Positions 39,273-47,956 of a stretch of DNA of 64,000 bases are shown here, piece by piece (position 1 is the stretch's first letter; each line of letters starts with the position of its first letter). The DNA is from a virus, in the IMG/VR virus record IMGVR_UViG_3300032018_000004, positions 16,975 to 80,974 of that record; one strand, written 5' to 3'. A model generated the notes under the pieces. That model was not told the origin of the DNA, did no database searches, and was given only the letters and a program-made list of their open reading frames with translations. The translations under genes were made by a program, and so were the position numbers.

Positions 39273-40391
39273 TTATCGAAATAATTCACTTTCTTTGTTA
39301 GAGGAACTATAAATGCCTCTATTGTGGATATTAATAGCGCCGTTTGACTTATCAACTACGCCACATGAAGAACAGGTTTGGCTTGTATATGCTGGATCAA
39401 CGGAGAGAAGATAGAAACCTTCTTCTTCAGACCGTAATGCCAGTTTAGCCAGAACCTGCTTGTAAGACCAATATTGAAGTCTGTTTTTAAATTTAGTATT
39501 TAGTTTCGATTTGTATTTTACATTCTTAAGGTCTTCAACCACTACGAGATTATACGACCCAAGGTCGATGTTGTTTACAATTTGGTTAGTGAGATTTTTC
39601 TTGTGGATTAGTAGCTGTTTATAGTTCTTAGAGCCTCGTTTTTTGTCGGCAAGTTTTGCATAAATCTGTTTTAATTCCTCACCATAGTGAAAGCCATTTG
39701 AATCAGAAATTAACTTATTATAGCCGCAATCCAACCCGATTGATTTGCCATGTTGTTTTACTTGTGCTTGTTCTTTCTCATAGAAAAATGTGACGTAGAA
39801 ATTTCCATTGATTTTAGATAATTGAATAGTATTTTTTCGAGTCCAATCTTTAAATTTCAAACTATTCTTGTGCTGTTTAATTGGGACATTAATTGTTTGG
39901 TATAGGCGCTTATCTTTCTTATACGGAGTAGTTATCCTAATAAATGAGTCAAATGAACTGCTTTCCTTAATGTTCCATAAATGATATCCTAAATTTATTG
40001 AAATAGTTTTTACGTCAATTTTAATACGTTTCAAATAATTAATGTTTAGTTCTGAATATTTCTTATTTAAAAACGATTGATGGATATCCTTTATCTTACA
40101 CTTGGTATAAAGTTTCTGATATCGCTTGAATGTTTTGTTTTTTGTGTATTTTAGATTTGAGCGGATTATTTCAGAAGCTGTTTTATAGGATAACTCTTTC
40201 CACGAACTATATTCAAAAACATCATTATGGAGATCTTTGCATGACATTAACTTCTTGAGTGGCAACTCGCCTTTGACGATGAGATCGATATACAAAATTA
40301 CACACTGCTTAAAGTCCTCATGAATCTTTTCGAGGAGGGCAAGTTTGCGTTTATTTGCGAATTTAAGAGTATGTTTAGATGATCTTATCAT
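39273..40391 (-). CDS. tnpB: TnpB/OrfB-family protein lacking RuvC-III and half of the zinc ribbon
   Basis: 372 aa. RuvC-I Asp221 (GLDCGYNK) and RuvC-II Glu286 (LVVVEDLKNV) are kept, as is the first zinc pair C340/C343 (SQTCSSCG). After KSN the sequence jumps to GAINIHNRG. The second Cys pair and the RuvC-III Asp, normally between them, are missing, as from an in-frame deletion of ~20-25 residues. The RNA-guided nuclease should thus be impaired or dead. No TnpA or clear transposon ends are seen. Driven by a sigma-28-like promoter at 40431-40458. Confidence 0.82.
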   Translation of the reverse strand: MIRSSKHTLKFANKRKLALLEKIHEDFKQCVILYIDLIVKGELPLKKLMSCKDLHNDVFEYSSWKELSYKTASEIIRSNLKYTKNKTFKRYQKLYTKCKIKDIHQSFLNKKYSELNINYLKRIKIDVKTISINLGYHLWNIKESSSFDSFIRITTPYKKDKRLYQTINVPIKQHKNSLKFKDWTRKNTIQLSKINGNFYVTFFYEKEQAQVKQHGKSIGLDCGYNKLISDSNGFHYGEELKQIYAKLADKKRGSKNYKQLLIHKKNLTNQIVNNIDLGSYNLVVVEDLKNVKYKSKLNTKFKNRLQYWSYKQVLAKLALRSEEEGFYLLSVDPAYTSQTCSSCGVVDKSNGAINIHNRGIYSSSNKESELFR

Positions 40392-40430
40392 AATTATGTT
40401 GACTTTGGTTGAATTAATTATTATAGTATC

Positions 40431-40458
40431 TTATCGGCATAATTAACTAAAAACTTTA
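40431..40458 (-). promoter_or_regulatory. Sigma-28-like promoter, copy E
   Basis: Minus strand TAAAGTTT, 12 bases, GCCGATAA. It ends 40 bases before the TnpB-like start, so this gene is under the same signal as the virion operon. Confidence 0.65.
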
Positions 40459-40482
40459 ATGAAATTAGAAAAGGAAATAACT

Positions 40483-40842
40483 ATGGGCTTGTCGTGCTCG
40501 TGTCCAGATTGGGATGGTGATGGGTGGTATTACATTCCAGCCAGTGAAGATTTCACAAAACTAAATACTAAAACTCGCAAACGGTGTTGTTCCTGTAAAG
40601 AGTTAATTGATGTTGGGGCTGATAGTTTGAAATTCAAGCGTTGTCGTGGGCCAATTTCCGATGTTGAAGAGCGTATTTGTGGAGATGAGGTTAGAATTGC
40701 CCCTTGGTATATGTGTGAGAAGTGTGGTGAGCAATACATGAATTTGGAAGACTTGGGCTATTGTATTTATATTGGAGACAATATGTTCCAGTTGTTGGAA
40801 GAATATAAGGAAATGCAGAAATGGAGGAGTGAAAATGCTTAA
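40483..40842 (+). CDS. Cysteine-rich protein, 119 aa
   Basis: AGAAAAGGAAATAACT before ATG 40483, preferred over an upstream in-frame ATG. Many cysteines: CSCPDWDGDG, RCCSCKEL, CEKCGEQY. The pattern is that of a two-zinc phage protein; family not recognised. Confidence 0.6.
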   Translation: MGLSCSCPDWDGDGWYYIPASEDFTKLNTKTRKRCCSCKELIDVGADSLKFKRCRGPISDVEERICGDEVRIAPWYMCEKCGEQYMNLEDLGYCIYIGDNMFQLLEEYKEMQKWRSENA

Positions 40843-41104
40843 ATACCTAACATTTTTCTTCTTGCTATTTCTGCTAATTTTGTGTATACCTTATTTATCA
40901 AATGCCCAGACATACACAGAGCCGGATGAATACTACCAGAACATCCCTAAATTGAAAGACTGTCAAGAAATTGTAATTGATGAGCGTTTTATTGGTGGAA
41001 AACTGAGCAAGAAAACTATATGCTTTTGGGAAGTTAAGATTGCTTCTGGAGTTATGACATTCTGGAAGGAAATTGGGAAAGACCATTACGGATTTTGTGA
41101 ATAG
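40835..41104 (+). CDS. Exported protein with signal peptide, 89 aa
   Basis: GGAGGAGTGAAA before ATG 40835; overlaps the previous gene by 8 bases. Residues 1-24 are a signal peptide ending in LSNA, so the mature ~65-residue protein (two Cys, likely a disulfide) is periplasmic. Function unknown. Confidence 0.6.
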   Translation: MLKYLTFFFLLFLLILCIPYLSNAQTYTEPDEYYQNIPKLKDCQEIVIDERFIGGKLSKKTICFWEVKIASGVMTFWKEIGKDHYGFCE

Positions 41105-41113
41105 GGGAATGAG

Positions 41114-41320
41114 ATGAAGAGTTGGATTGTTCGCAATGTTCCAGAGTTCCCGAAGCTAATGAAAATGAATAGCTGTGGATGTGTTGTCCTATTTATTAAT
41201 AATTCTAAAGGGTTTGTAGTAAAATCTGATTTTGACGTGATTGATGATTACATGTATGAGGTTGGACATGAAAGTGACGAGTGGGAGATTTCTCAGTTTG
41301 TTTTTTTGACGGAATTATAA
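41114..41320 (+). CDS. Hypothetical protein, 68 aa
   Basis: AGGGGAATGAG before the ATG. Mixed strands with an SCGCVV segment and an acidic C-terminus. The following 166 bases contain only short broken frames (41367-41475). Confidence 0.5.
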   Translation: MKSWIVRNVPEFPKLMKMNSCGCVVLFINNSKGFVVKSDFDVIDDYMYEVGHESDEWEISQFVFLTEL

Positions 41321-41486
41321 AACTACAGAATTGAGAAATAATAATTTTGTGAATAGGAGAGTGGGATGGTAGAAACAGTTTTATCTCTTGCTTTGGAAAT
41401 GGGGAAATGCCTTCTACATATATGATGCTGAAATTTAAGAAATATCTTGAGAGTGTCGTGATTGAAAACATATAAAGGTAAACACT

Positions 41487-41939
41487 ATGAATGAAATTCT
41501 TTTCCTACTAATTTTAGGCCATTTGTTTGGAGATTATTTGCTCCAGTCATATTGTCTTGCCGTCAATAAGAAGAAATATTCATTGATTGGTTGGAGTTCT
41601 GCAACTTATCATTGCCTTATTTATACCACTACAATTTATGGATTTTTATTAATTGAGGGAATTAAATTAAATTTCATTCAATGCCTCTTAATTTTCCTGT
41701 CACATTTTATCATTGACAAGTTTCCAGTTATTGAATACTATATGAAAGTGATGGATATTAGAAGTTGGGATAGAGAGCTTCCTAAAACAGGCAATGGTGT
41801 AGATTTTGAAAATAAAGAACCAATTACAATTATTCAATTAGTTACGACATCGTTTGGGTCGTTTGTTTATATTATGTGTGATAATACATTTCATTTATTC
41901 TTTATGTATTTAATTCTGAAATTCAGTATTGGAGTATAA
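41487..41939 (+). CDS. DUF3307 family membrane protein
   Basis: 150 aa. The N-terminal ILGHLFGDYLLQSYCLAVNK and the helix with LSHFIIDKF are the DUF3307 signature; 3-4 membrane helices. In phages this family is of unknown role, often next to nucleotide metabolism genes. Confidence 0.75.
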   Translation: MNEILFLLILGHLFGDYLLQSYCLAVNKKKYSLIGWSSATYHCLIYTTTIYGFLLIEGIKLNFIQCLLIFLSHFIIDKFPVIEYYMKVMDIRSWDRELPKTGNGVDFENKEPITIIQLVTTSFGSFVYIMCDNTFHLFFMYLILKFSIGV

Positions 41940-41940
41940 A

Positions 41941-42858
41941 ATGAAGGTAGTATATCCTGGCACATTTAACCCATTCACAATTGGACATAAATATGTTCTT
42001 GATCAGACGTGTCGTATGTTTGGTGGTGAAAATGTGACAATCTTATTGGCAGAGAATACAGAAAAAGATCAAGGATATTTTAAGTCCAGGAAAAGGCATA
42101 TTGTCCCGGTACACAATAATGTCGATTGTTATAAAGGTCTTACTACAGGTTATTGTTTTAAGAATGAAATAGAATTGATTGTTCGCGGGGTGAGAAATCA
42201 ATCGGATTTCCAGAATGAATACAATATGTCAAGTTGGAACAATGAACTATCAGATAATGATGTCAAGACTATTTTAATTCCATGCCCACCAAAATTGCAG
42301 AATATATCTAGCAGCGCCATTAGAACCTTATATGATTGCGATGTAGACGTTAAAAAATATTTCTGCAATGATTATTCATATCATAGGTGGACAGTCAAGG
42401 AACCTAAATACAAAATTTATTTTGGCAAGATGGCAGTTGGCAAATCTAGCTTATTGAGTGGGGAAAAATATGTAGATTTTGACAAATTCATTTATAGCCA
42501 ATTTTCTGTAGAGGAAGAGTCAAGATATAGGGAATTATTTTCTGATGCTATTAGAAAAAGAGATCATACTCAATATAATTTTGCAATTGATTCAATGTCT
42601 TTAAATATAGATAAAGTCAAATTATTCAAGGATGCTTTTAAAATTTCCAACACATTTGAAATATCGGCAATTGGGTCGTGGTTTGATGAAATTCCTATAG
42701 GAATCATAAGAGATGCAGAAATTATTAAGGTCGAATGTTCAGAAGAGGAACGGGTAAATAGGGCAATCAAAAGGGGCATAAGTATGGAAGATTTTGAAAA
42801 TTTTAATTCTTTTTATAAAGACCCACCATTTTGGGACAGGACAATAGTTAGTGAATAA
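41941..42858 (+). CDS. CoaD-like nucleotidyltransferase fused to a P-loop kinase-like domain
   Basis: 305 aa. Residues 1-~125 follow phosphopantetheine adenylyltransferase: YPGTFNPFTIGHK (T/HxGH motif), VRGVRNQSDFQNEYNM and ISSSAIRTL. Residues ~155-305 begin with FGKMAVGKSS, a Walker A, and resemble a small-molecule kinase such as dephospho-CoA kinase. The two-domain order matches bifunctional CoA synthase, but NadR-type NMN adenylyltransferase plus kinase is an alternative. ATG 41941 chosen over an earlier TTG. Confidence 0.72.
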   Translation: MKVVYPGTFNPFTIGHKYVLDQTCRMFGGENVTILLAENTEKDQGYFKSRKRHIVPVHNNVDCYKGLTTGYCFKNEIELIVRGVRNQSDFQNEYNMSSWNNELSDNDVKTILIPCPPKLQNISSSAIRTLYDCDVDVKKYFCNDYSYHRWTVKEPKYKIYFGKMAVGKSSLLSGEKYVDFDKFIYSQFSVEEESRYRELFSDAIRKRDHTQYNFAIDSMSLNIDKVKLFKDAFKISNTFEISAIGSWFDEIPIGIIRDAEIIKVECSEEERVNRAIKRGISMEDFENFNSFYKDPPFWDRTIVSE

Positions 42859-43762
42859 TTTTGATTTTCTAAAATACTTCTCTGATAAAGACCTAAGATA
42901 TAAGACTTCTGGAAAAAATATCGGGGGAGACTGGGCGGCACTTTCGGACTGTTTTTTTTGTGGTAAAGAAAATTATCACCTAGCCGTGAATCAAAAAAAA
43001 CAACAAATAAGTTGCTGGGTGTGCGGAAAACACACTACGACTGAACTAATAAAAGCAATCGAAAATTGTTCCTGGCAAAAAGCAAAACAAATCCTAGAAC
43101 AATATTCCCTCACTCCAGACTCTATACTGGATCAAGAGGAAGAGATTGAAATTGTAAGGCCAAATTCTTACAAACTTCCACAAGAATTTACAGAGCTATT
43201 TCCAAAAGAAGCTAAGGATTATCTGGTAAGGAGAAGATACGATTTTCTGACGCTGAGAAAAAAATACGGAATTCTATGGTCAGAAAATTTTGGAAGAGGC
43301 AAATTTAGAATTATCTTTCCTGTCTTTGAAAATAACAAAATTGTGAATTGGGTTGGAAGAGATATCACTGGCAATAAATCAATCATGCCATATATGTTTG
43401 AGAAGAACGAAGTGGCTTTAGTCCCAAGGAATGAGCTAATCTATAATCTTGATAACGTAAAAAATGAAAAGTGTGTGCTATTTGAAGGTTTGTTTAATGT
43501 ATTAAGATTTGGGAATAATTCATTAGCTCTTTTGAGTCAGCAATTCACGAAACAACAGATCGTGAAATTGAAAAATAAAGGAATAAAGAAATTCTATATT
43601 TGTTTTGACAATGAAGAGAAGGCCCAGGAGAAAGCGAAATTGCTGGAAGGGTATCTCACCTGGGCAGATGAAATAAATTATATTGATTTACCAGAAAACG
43701 TGAATGATTTTGACGAGTTAGATGACGAATCGGTAAATTATATTAAAAGGATGATATTTTGA
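42851..43762 (+). CDS. DNA primase, DnaG-like (CHC2 zinc finger plus TOPRIM)
   Basis: 303 aa from GTG 42851, overlapping the previous stop. CFFCGKENYHLAV with later CWVCGKHTT is the zinc finger. LRKKYGILWSE is the N-terminal catalytic-domain helix, and VLFEGLFNVLRFG plus YICFDNEEKAQEKA are the TOPRIM Glu and Asp motifs. It makes primers at the fork with the DnaB-like helicase encoded at 45599. Shorter than cellular DnaG (~580 aa); the helicase-binding domain is absent. Confidence 0.85.
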   Translation: MNNFDFLKYFSDKDLRYKTSGKNIGGDWAALSDCFFCGKENYHLAVNQKKQQISCWVCGKHTTTELIKAIENCSWQKAKQILEQYSLTPDSILDQEEEIEIVRPNSYKLPQEFTELFPKEAKDYLVRRRYDFLTLRKKYGILWSENFGRGKFRIIFPVFENNKIVNWVGRDITGNKSIMPYMFEKNEVALVPRNELIYNLDNVKNEKCVLFEGLFNVLRFGNNSLALLSQQFTKQQIVKLKNKGIKKFYICFDNEEKAQEKAKLLEGYLTWADEINYIDLPENVNDFDELDDESVNYIKRMIF

Positions 43763-44127
43763 AAACACCATATAGAGTAATGAAAGTTAATGAGTGGAAG
43801 AATCAACCCGCAATCACCCATAGAGTTGCCTGTATGTGCGGAAGCAAGGACTGCGATATGACGATTGATTTTGAGATTGACCATGGGTATTTAACACTTA
43901 ATCTCTACAAACGAATGATTTTCAATACTTATGTTTGGGGAGAAAATAGATTTATCAGTTTTCTCAAAACATGGAAAAAGAAAATTGTAACTATTTTCAA
44001 GATTTTGTTCTATGGTTATCTTGAAACTGAAGAGTGTTTGATTCTTCAAGGAGAAGATCATATTCAAGGGTTTATTGATGCTCTTGAGGAAGGAAGACAA
44101 TTCATTGCTGAGAATAGGGAGAAATAG
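43759..44127 (+). CDS. Hypothetical protein, 122 aa
   Basis: TTG 43759 overlaps the primase stop; ATG 43780 is an alternative. CMCGSKDCDM is a likely metal knuckle; a basic hydrophobic stretch lies in the middle. Function unknown. Confidence 0.5.
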   Translation: MKTPYRVMKVNEWKNQPAITHRVACMCGSKDCDMTIDFEIDHGYLTLNLYKRMIFNTYVWGENRFISFLKTWKKKIVTIFKILFYGYLETEECLILQGEDHIQGFIDALEEGRQFIAENREK

Positions 44128-44129
44128 AA

Positions 44130-44351
44130 ATGGAATACAAAATCACGCCAATTGCTTATTCAGTTCATAATGCAAAAGAAAATCCTATTTATAGTGAAAC
44201 AGCAATTCATGTTAAGATGGAAGATGAAGGGGCTGGGCCATTTATTGTGATAACTCAAGATGGGAGTGAAGAAAAAGAAATTCGTGTTGAGGTTGAGGAA
44301 TTGGAGAAGATTCTTGAAGCTTCTAGGATGCTGTGTGGAGAGGGGAAATGA
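44130..44351 (+). CDS. Hypothetical protein, 73 aa
   Basis: ATAGGGAGAAATAGAA before the ATG. Beta strands then an acidic helix (VEVEELEKILEASRML). No family recognised. Confidence 0.5.
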   Translation: MEYKITPIAYSVHNAKENPIYSETAIHVKMEDEGAGPFIVITQDGSEEKEIRVEVEELEKILEASRMLCGEGK

Positions 44352-44353
44352 TC

Positions 44354-44639
44354 ATGGAGATGAAAAAACCAAAGCCCTGCCCGTTCTGTAATGCCATACC
44401 TCACACTTTTGAAGGTATGGGTGGAACATGTGTACTGTTGGAATGAAGATGGTAGTTGCGGTCATCGTGGTATCATTATGACGTTGGGGGAATGGAACAC
44501 CCGCACCCAACCAAAATATAAATGGAAAGACCAATATGAATGGATGAATGCCCACACCAAAATGTATAGAGGCGATAACGCGTCTGATTGTATGATGAAT
44601 GCATTTAACGCTGGACGAGAATTAAAGGAGAATAAATGA
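44354..44639 (+). pseudogene. Lar-like zinc protein broken by a +1 frameshift
   Basis: ATG 44354 begins MEMKKPKPCPFCNAIPH, the start of Lar-type restriction-alleviation proteins. That frame stops early, while the +1 frame continues with HVYCWNEDGSCGHRG and GEWNTR, the rest of the same domain. The break lies near CACACTTTTG. An intact relative is encoded at 49692-49958. Lar proteins blunt type I restriction; here the gene is inactive unless recoded. Confidence 0.6.
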
Positions 44640-45259
44640 AAATTTTTGTAGGCAAATATTGTTCGTGGTGGGGAGCGTATCAGATTGCCGATCTCTTGCA
44701 GCATTTAGGAGTATCAGAAGATAGATGCTATAAAATTGGGGAATGGCTTTCCAACACCAAACTCCAGACTTTTCTTGAATGGATTGATTCTAAAAAGAAG
44801 AGAGCAATAAATATTCATATTCACGACTACGACATTTGGAGCGCAGATCATACCCTTTCCATTATCATATTGCCAATGCTCAAAATGATTCAAGAGGACA
44901 AGCATGGAGCACCATTTGTGGATGATGAGGACGTTCCAGATGAATTGAAGTCAACCAATGCCCCACCTAAAAATAATGAATGGGATGTAGATTTGTTATG
45001 GTTCCAACGCTGGGACTGGGTGCTGGACGAGATGATTTTTGCGATGTCCTCAATTTTAGATGATTCGTGGGAGGAAAAATTTCATTCTGGTAACATGGAT
45101 TTAGTTTGGGAAAAGTGCGAGGGTTCTGATTTGTCTGAAATGAAGGATGGGCCAAATAATACCCATGTCTTTGATGCGGTAGGGTATAAAATTTATGCAG
45201 ACAGAATTCAAAATGGGTGTAGGCTTTTGGGACGATATTTTCGCTCACTTTGGACCTGA
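44636..45259 (+). CDS. Conserved phage protein, 207 aa
   Basis: Overlaps the previous frame by 4 bases. HIHDYDIWSADHTLS, a long LPMLKMIQEDKHGAP helix and RWDWVLDEMIFAM form a pattern shared by many large phages. The His/Asp-rich first part may bind metal. Function unknown. Confidence 0.6.
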   Translation: MKIFVGKYCSWWGAYQIADLLQHLGVSEDRCYKIGEWLSNTKLQTFLEWIDSKKKRAINIHIHDYDIWSADHTLSIIILPMLKMIQEDKHGAPFVDDEDVPDELKSTNAPPKNNEWDVDLLWFQRWDWVLDEMIFAMSSILDDSWEEKFHSGNMDLVWEKCEGSDLSEMKDGPNNTHVFDAVGYKIYADRIQNGCRLLGRYFRSLWT

Positions 45260-45287
45260 TTTATTTCACTACTACACTTAAAATCGT

Positions 45288-45315
45288 TAAAGTTTTGATA
45301 CATTTATGCCGATAA
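45288..45315 (+). promoter_or_regulatory. Sigma-28-like promoter, copy F
   Basis: Plus strand TAAAGTTT, 12 bases, GCCGATAA, then GGTA. Points at the winged-helix regulator and the DnaB-like helicase. Confidence 0.7.
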
Positions 45316-45336
45316 GGTATATGAAGGAGGAAGGAT

Positions 45337-45543
45337 ATGACACCTATTACAAGGCTGTTATTTGAGTTTATTAAACAAAATAGAGATAGCAACAATCAAC
45401 TCAAACTCAGCAATGAAGAGATTTCGGGTAAGCTTGAAGTGAACAAATCAAGTGTCTCCCGATGCGTGAAGCTGCTGAAATTAGAGGGGGTGATTTCAAC
45501 GGCATACGATGATGACTTGAGGAGGACTATCACGGTCCTCTAA
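45337..45543 (+). CDS. Winged helix-turn-helix DNA-binding protein, 68 aa
   Basis: GAAGGAGGAAGGAT before the ATG. LSNEEISGKLEVNKSSVSRC and the following VKLLKLEGVIST are a classic HTH plus wing. It probably regulates its own operon or nearby phage promoters; it lies right after the sigma-28-like promoter copy F. Confidence 0.75.
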   Translation: MTPITRLLFEFIKQNRDSNNQLKLSNEEISGKLEVNKSSVSRCVKLLKLEGVISTAYDDDLRRTITVL

Positions 45544-45598
45544 GAGATGAGGGGGTGGATGGGAAAGAAACTTAAAACAAGGAGAACTGTGATATCTT

Positions 45599-47125
45599 AT
45601 GACCGTTTCAATTAGGCCCAGATCAATCGATCAAAATTCAGAAAAAAGCATTATCACTCAAATCATAACAGATACTGAATTCTGCTGCGCTATCCTCCCA
45701 ATTGCCAAACAAGAATATTTTGAAATTAAATATGCAAAAATTATTTTTGGATGGTGCAAAGATTATTATGATAAATATGAATCCGCTCCTGGGAAATATA
45801 TCACTGATATTTTTAATACGAAGAAGAAAAAGCTCTCATCTGAGGATATAGAACTCTTAGAAGATTTCTTACAGGGTTTGTCAGGGAAGTATATTGAAGA
45901 TGGGGAAAAAAGAAACAATAAATTTTATATTGAAGAAGCTATAATTTATCTTAAAAAACAATCATATATGCGCTTGTCTGAAAATCTTGCTAGTTATGCG
46001 AAGCTTGGGGAAGTTGCAGAGTGTGAGAATCAATTAGTCAATCACAAAAAAGTAGAAGTATCTACTTCTATCGCCGTTAATTTGAATGATCCAGAAGTAG
46101 CAAAAAATATTTTAAAGAAGAGTGGGGAAAATAAACTATTTTCTCTTCCTGGCGCTATCGGCAAATTACTTGGAAATTTTGAATCTTCGAGGACATATGT
46201 TGTATTGGCTAAGAGCGGAATTGGCAAAAGCTGGTTCTTAACCGAATTGGCCCTTTGCGCTGCAATGAATAGAATTAAAGTAGTTATGGCAAATTGGGAA
46301 ATGTCTCAAGAACAAGTAGCCAGTAGGTATTATAAGAGACTTACGGGGCTTGGGGATTCTGCTCAAAACTGGAACTACCCTTGCATTGATTGCCAAAAAT
46401 CACAGATGGGCACTTGTAATATAAAAAGTAATAGAATCCCCCTTGTAAATTCTTCTGGAGAAATTCCATCATTTGAAGATTCAATATCTTCTGGATATGA
46501 GCCATGTAGTAAGTGTAGAAATGATCTAGATTTCAAGGCTGCTGTTTGGCATGAAAGTATTTACAGAGATGCTTTAAATACGGAGAAATTGACAAAAACA
46601 CTTAGCGGGTTTGATTTAATGTTTGGGAAAGATATGGTTAGGTCAATCTGCTTCCCAAAGTTTTCTGCAACCATTTCTGATCTCGAAAGAGAAATTCTAT
46701 CTCTCCAGTATAGGGAGGGATTTTTCCCGTCAGTGATTACCATCGACTACGATGCCCTGGTGCTCCCAGAAAGGTTTTACAGCGAACAAAGACACAACTC
46801 TGACGAAGTGTTTAAAAGCATTGGCAAACTATCTCACAAGTACGGTATTTGCATTTTTGTAGCCAGCCAAGTGAACCGTGAGGGTGCAAAAATGAAGTCG
46901 GCAAAAGTCACATCAATAGGGGATGATTGGAGAAAAGTGCAACATGCAGATGGAATTTTTATTTTAAATCAGTCTGATGAGGAAAAACGTAATAAAATAA
47001 TTAGGATAGGGCTTGGCAAAATGCGTGATGGGGAATGGAATGCTGAAAATGAAGTCATAGTTATGCAAAATCTAGGGACAGGACAAAGTTTACTAGACTC
47101 TGAAATTGTTAGAAGTGGTCGTTAG
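45599..47125 (+). CDS. Replicative DNA helicase, DnaB-like, with zinc insertion
   Basis: 508 aa. An N-terminal helical domain, then a RecA core: Walker A AKSGIGKS (204-211), Walker B VITIDYDAL, and VASQVNREG. Between the Walker motifs a ~60-residue insertion carries CIDC (262-265), C273 and CSKC (303-306), a probable zinc site not present in DnaB. Unwinds DNA ahead of the fork with the primase. First enzyme after promoter F and the HTH gene. Confidence 0.85.
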   Translation: MTVSIRPRSIDQNSEKSIITQIITDTEFCCAILPIAKQEYFEIKYAKIIFGWCKDYYDKYESAPGKYITDIFNTKKKKLSSEDIELLEDFLQGLSGKYIEDGEKRNNKFYIEEAIIYLKKQSYMRLSENLASYAKLGEVAECENQLVNHKKVEVSTSIAVNLNDPEVAKNILKKSGENKLFSLPGAIGKLLGNFESSRTYVVLAKSGIGKSWFLTELALCAAMNRIKVVMANWEMSQEQVASRYYKRLTGLGDSAQNWNYPCIDCQKSQMGTCNIKSNRIPLVNSSGEIPSFEDSISSGYEPCSKCRNDLDFKAAVWHESIYRDALNTEKLTKTLSGFDLMFGKDMVRSICFPKFSATISDLEREILSLQYREGFFPSVITIDYDALVLPERFYSEQRHNSDEVFKSIGKLSHKYGICIFVASQVNREGAKMKSAKVTSIGDDWRKVQHADGIFILNQSDEEKRNKIIRIGLGKMRDGEWNAENEVIVMQNLGTGQSLLDSEIVRSGR

Positions 47126-47128
47126 GCT

Positions 47129-47956
47129 ATGAAAATTTGTAGAGATTGTGGGATAAGTAAAGAATTAGACGAATTCGGAAATGAAAAAAGACAAAAAGAT
47201 GGTAAAACATTATCATGTAAGGAATGTAGTGGAATAAAAAGACGAGAACATTATGCCCAAAATAAAGAAAAATATAAAGAAAGGAATAGATTATATTATT
47301 TAACAAATAAGGAAGATGTTGATGCTAGAAATGTAGCTTATTATAAAAAACATAAAGAAGAAATAGCTGGATACAAAAATCAGTGGTATGAGAATAATAA
47401 AGAAAGAAACAAAGCAACGAAGAAAAAATGGACTGCCGAAAATGAAGAAAGGCTAAAAGAAAAAAGAAATAGTCCAGCGCCATTCAGTTTGTATGGACAC
47501 CAATTAACCATTGAGGAAGACCCCATAGAGGGAGAAAATGGGCTGATGCTTTGTAGATGCGCTAAATGTAATGAATACCATTATCCAAAGGCGCATTTGA
47601 TTTGGAATAGAATAAAAGCTATAAATGGTAAGCATCGAACTGGTGATTCGAGACTATATTGTTCTGATAAATGTAGGCAAGAGTGTGATGTGTACAATGC
47701 TTGGTTATTACCGAGGCATATGAGAGATATTAGGGATAGGGTTCGGTGTCACCAACCTACTAATAGAAAAGCACTGTTAGATTTACAAGTGGATGAATTT
47801 GGATATAATTTCTGTGAGAAGTGTGGGAAGAAAGAAAAATCTTCTAAATTATTCCTCCATCATAATATCATGGTTTCAAAAGATATGTCAGAGGCGGATA
47901 ACATGAGCCATCAATTGATATGTTGTTCTGATTGCCACGAACATAAAGATTGTTGA
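47129..47956 (+). CDS. Free-standing HNH endonuclease with zinc knuckles (paralogue 2)
   Basis: 275 aa, three bases after the helicase stop. Same plan as the protein at 11341-12333: N-terminal CRDCGISKE and CKECSGIK, basic middle, then FGYNFCEKCG, HHNIMVSK and CCSDCHEHKD. The near-identical C-terminal ends show recent duplication or exchange. Likely homing-type nuclease. Confidence 0.8.
   Translation: MKICRDCGISKELDEFGNEKRQKDGKTLSCKECSGIKRREHYAQNKEKYKERNRLYYLTNKEDVDARNVAYYKKHKEEIAGYKNQWYENNKERNKATKKKWTAENEERLKEKRNSPAPFSLYGHQLTIEEDPIEGENGLMLCRCAKCNEYHYPKAHLIWNRIKAINGKHRTGDSRLYCSDKCRQECDVYNAWLLPRHMRDIRDRVRCHQPTNRKALLDLQVDEFGYNFCEKCGKKEKSSKLFLHHNIMVSKDMSEADNMSHQLICCSDCHEHKDC

Noticed and set aside
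41367-41475. Small gene with GGAGAG site and ATG 41367
   Set aside because: Stops after 19 codons; a second frame with 22 codons follows. At best a broken small gene; not strong enough to list.
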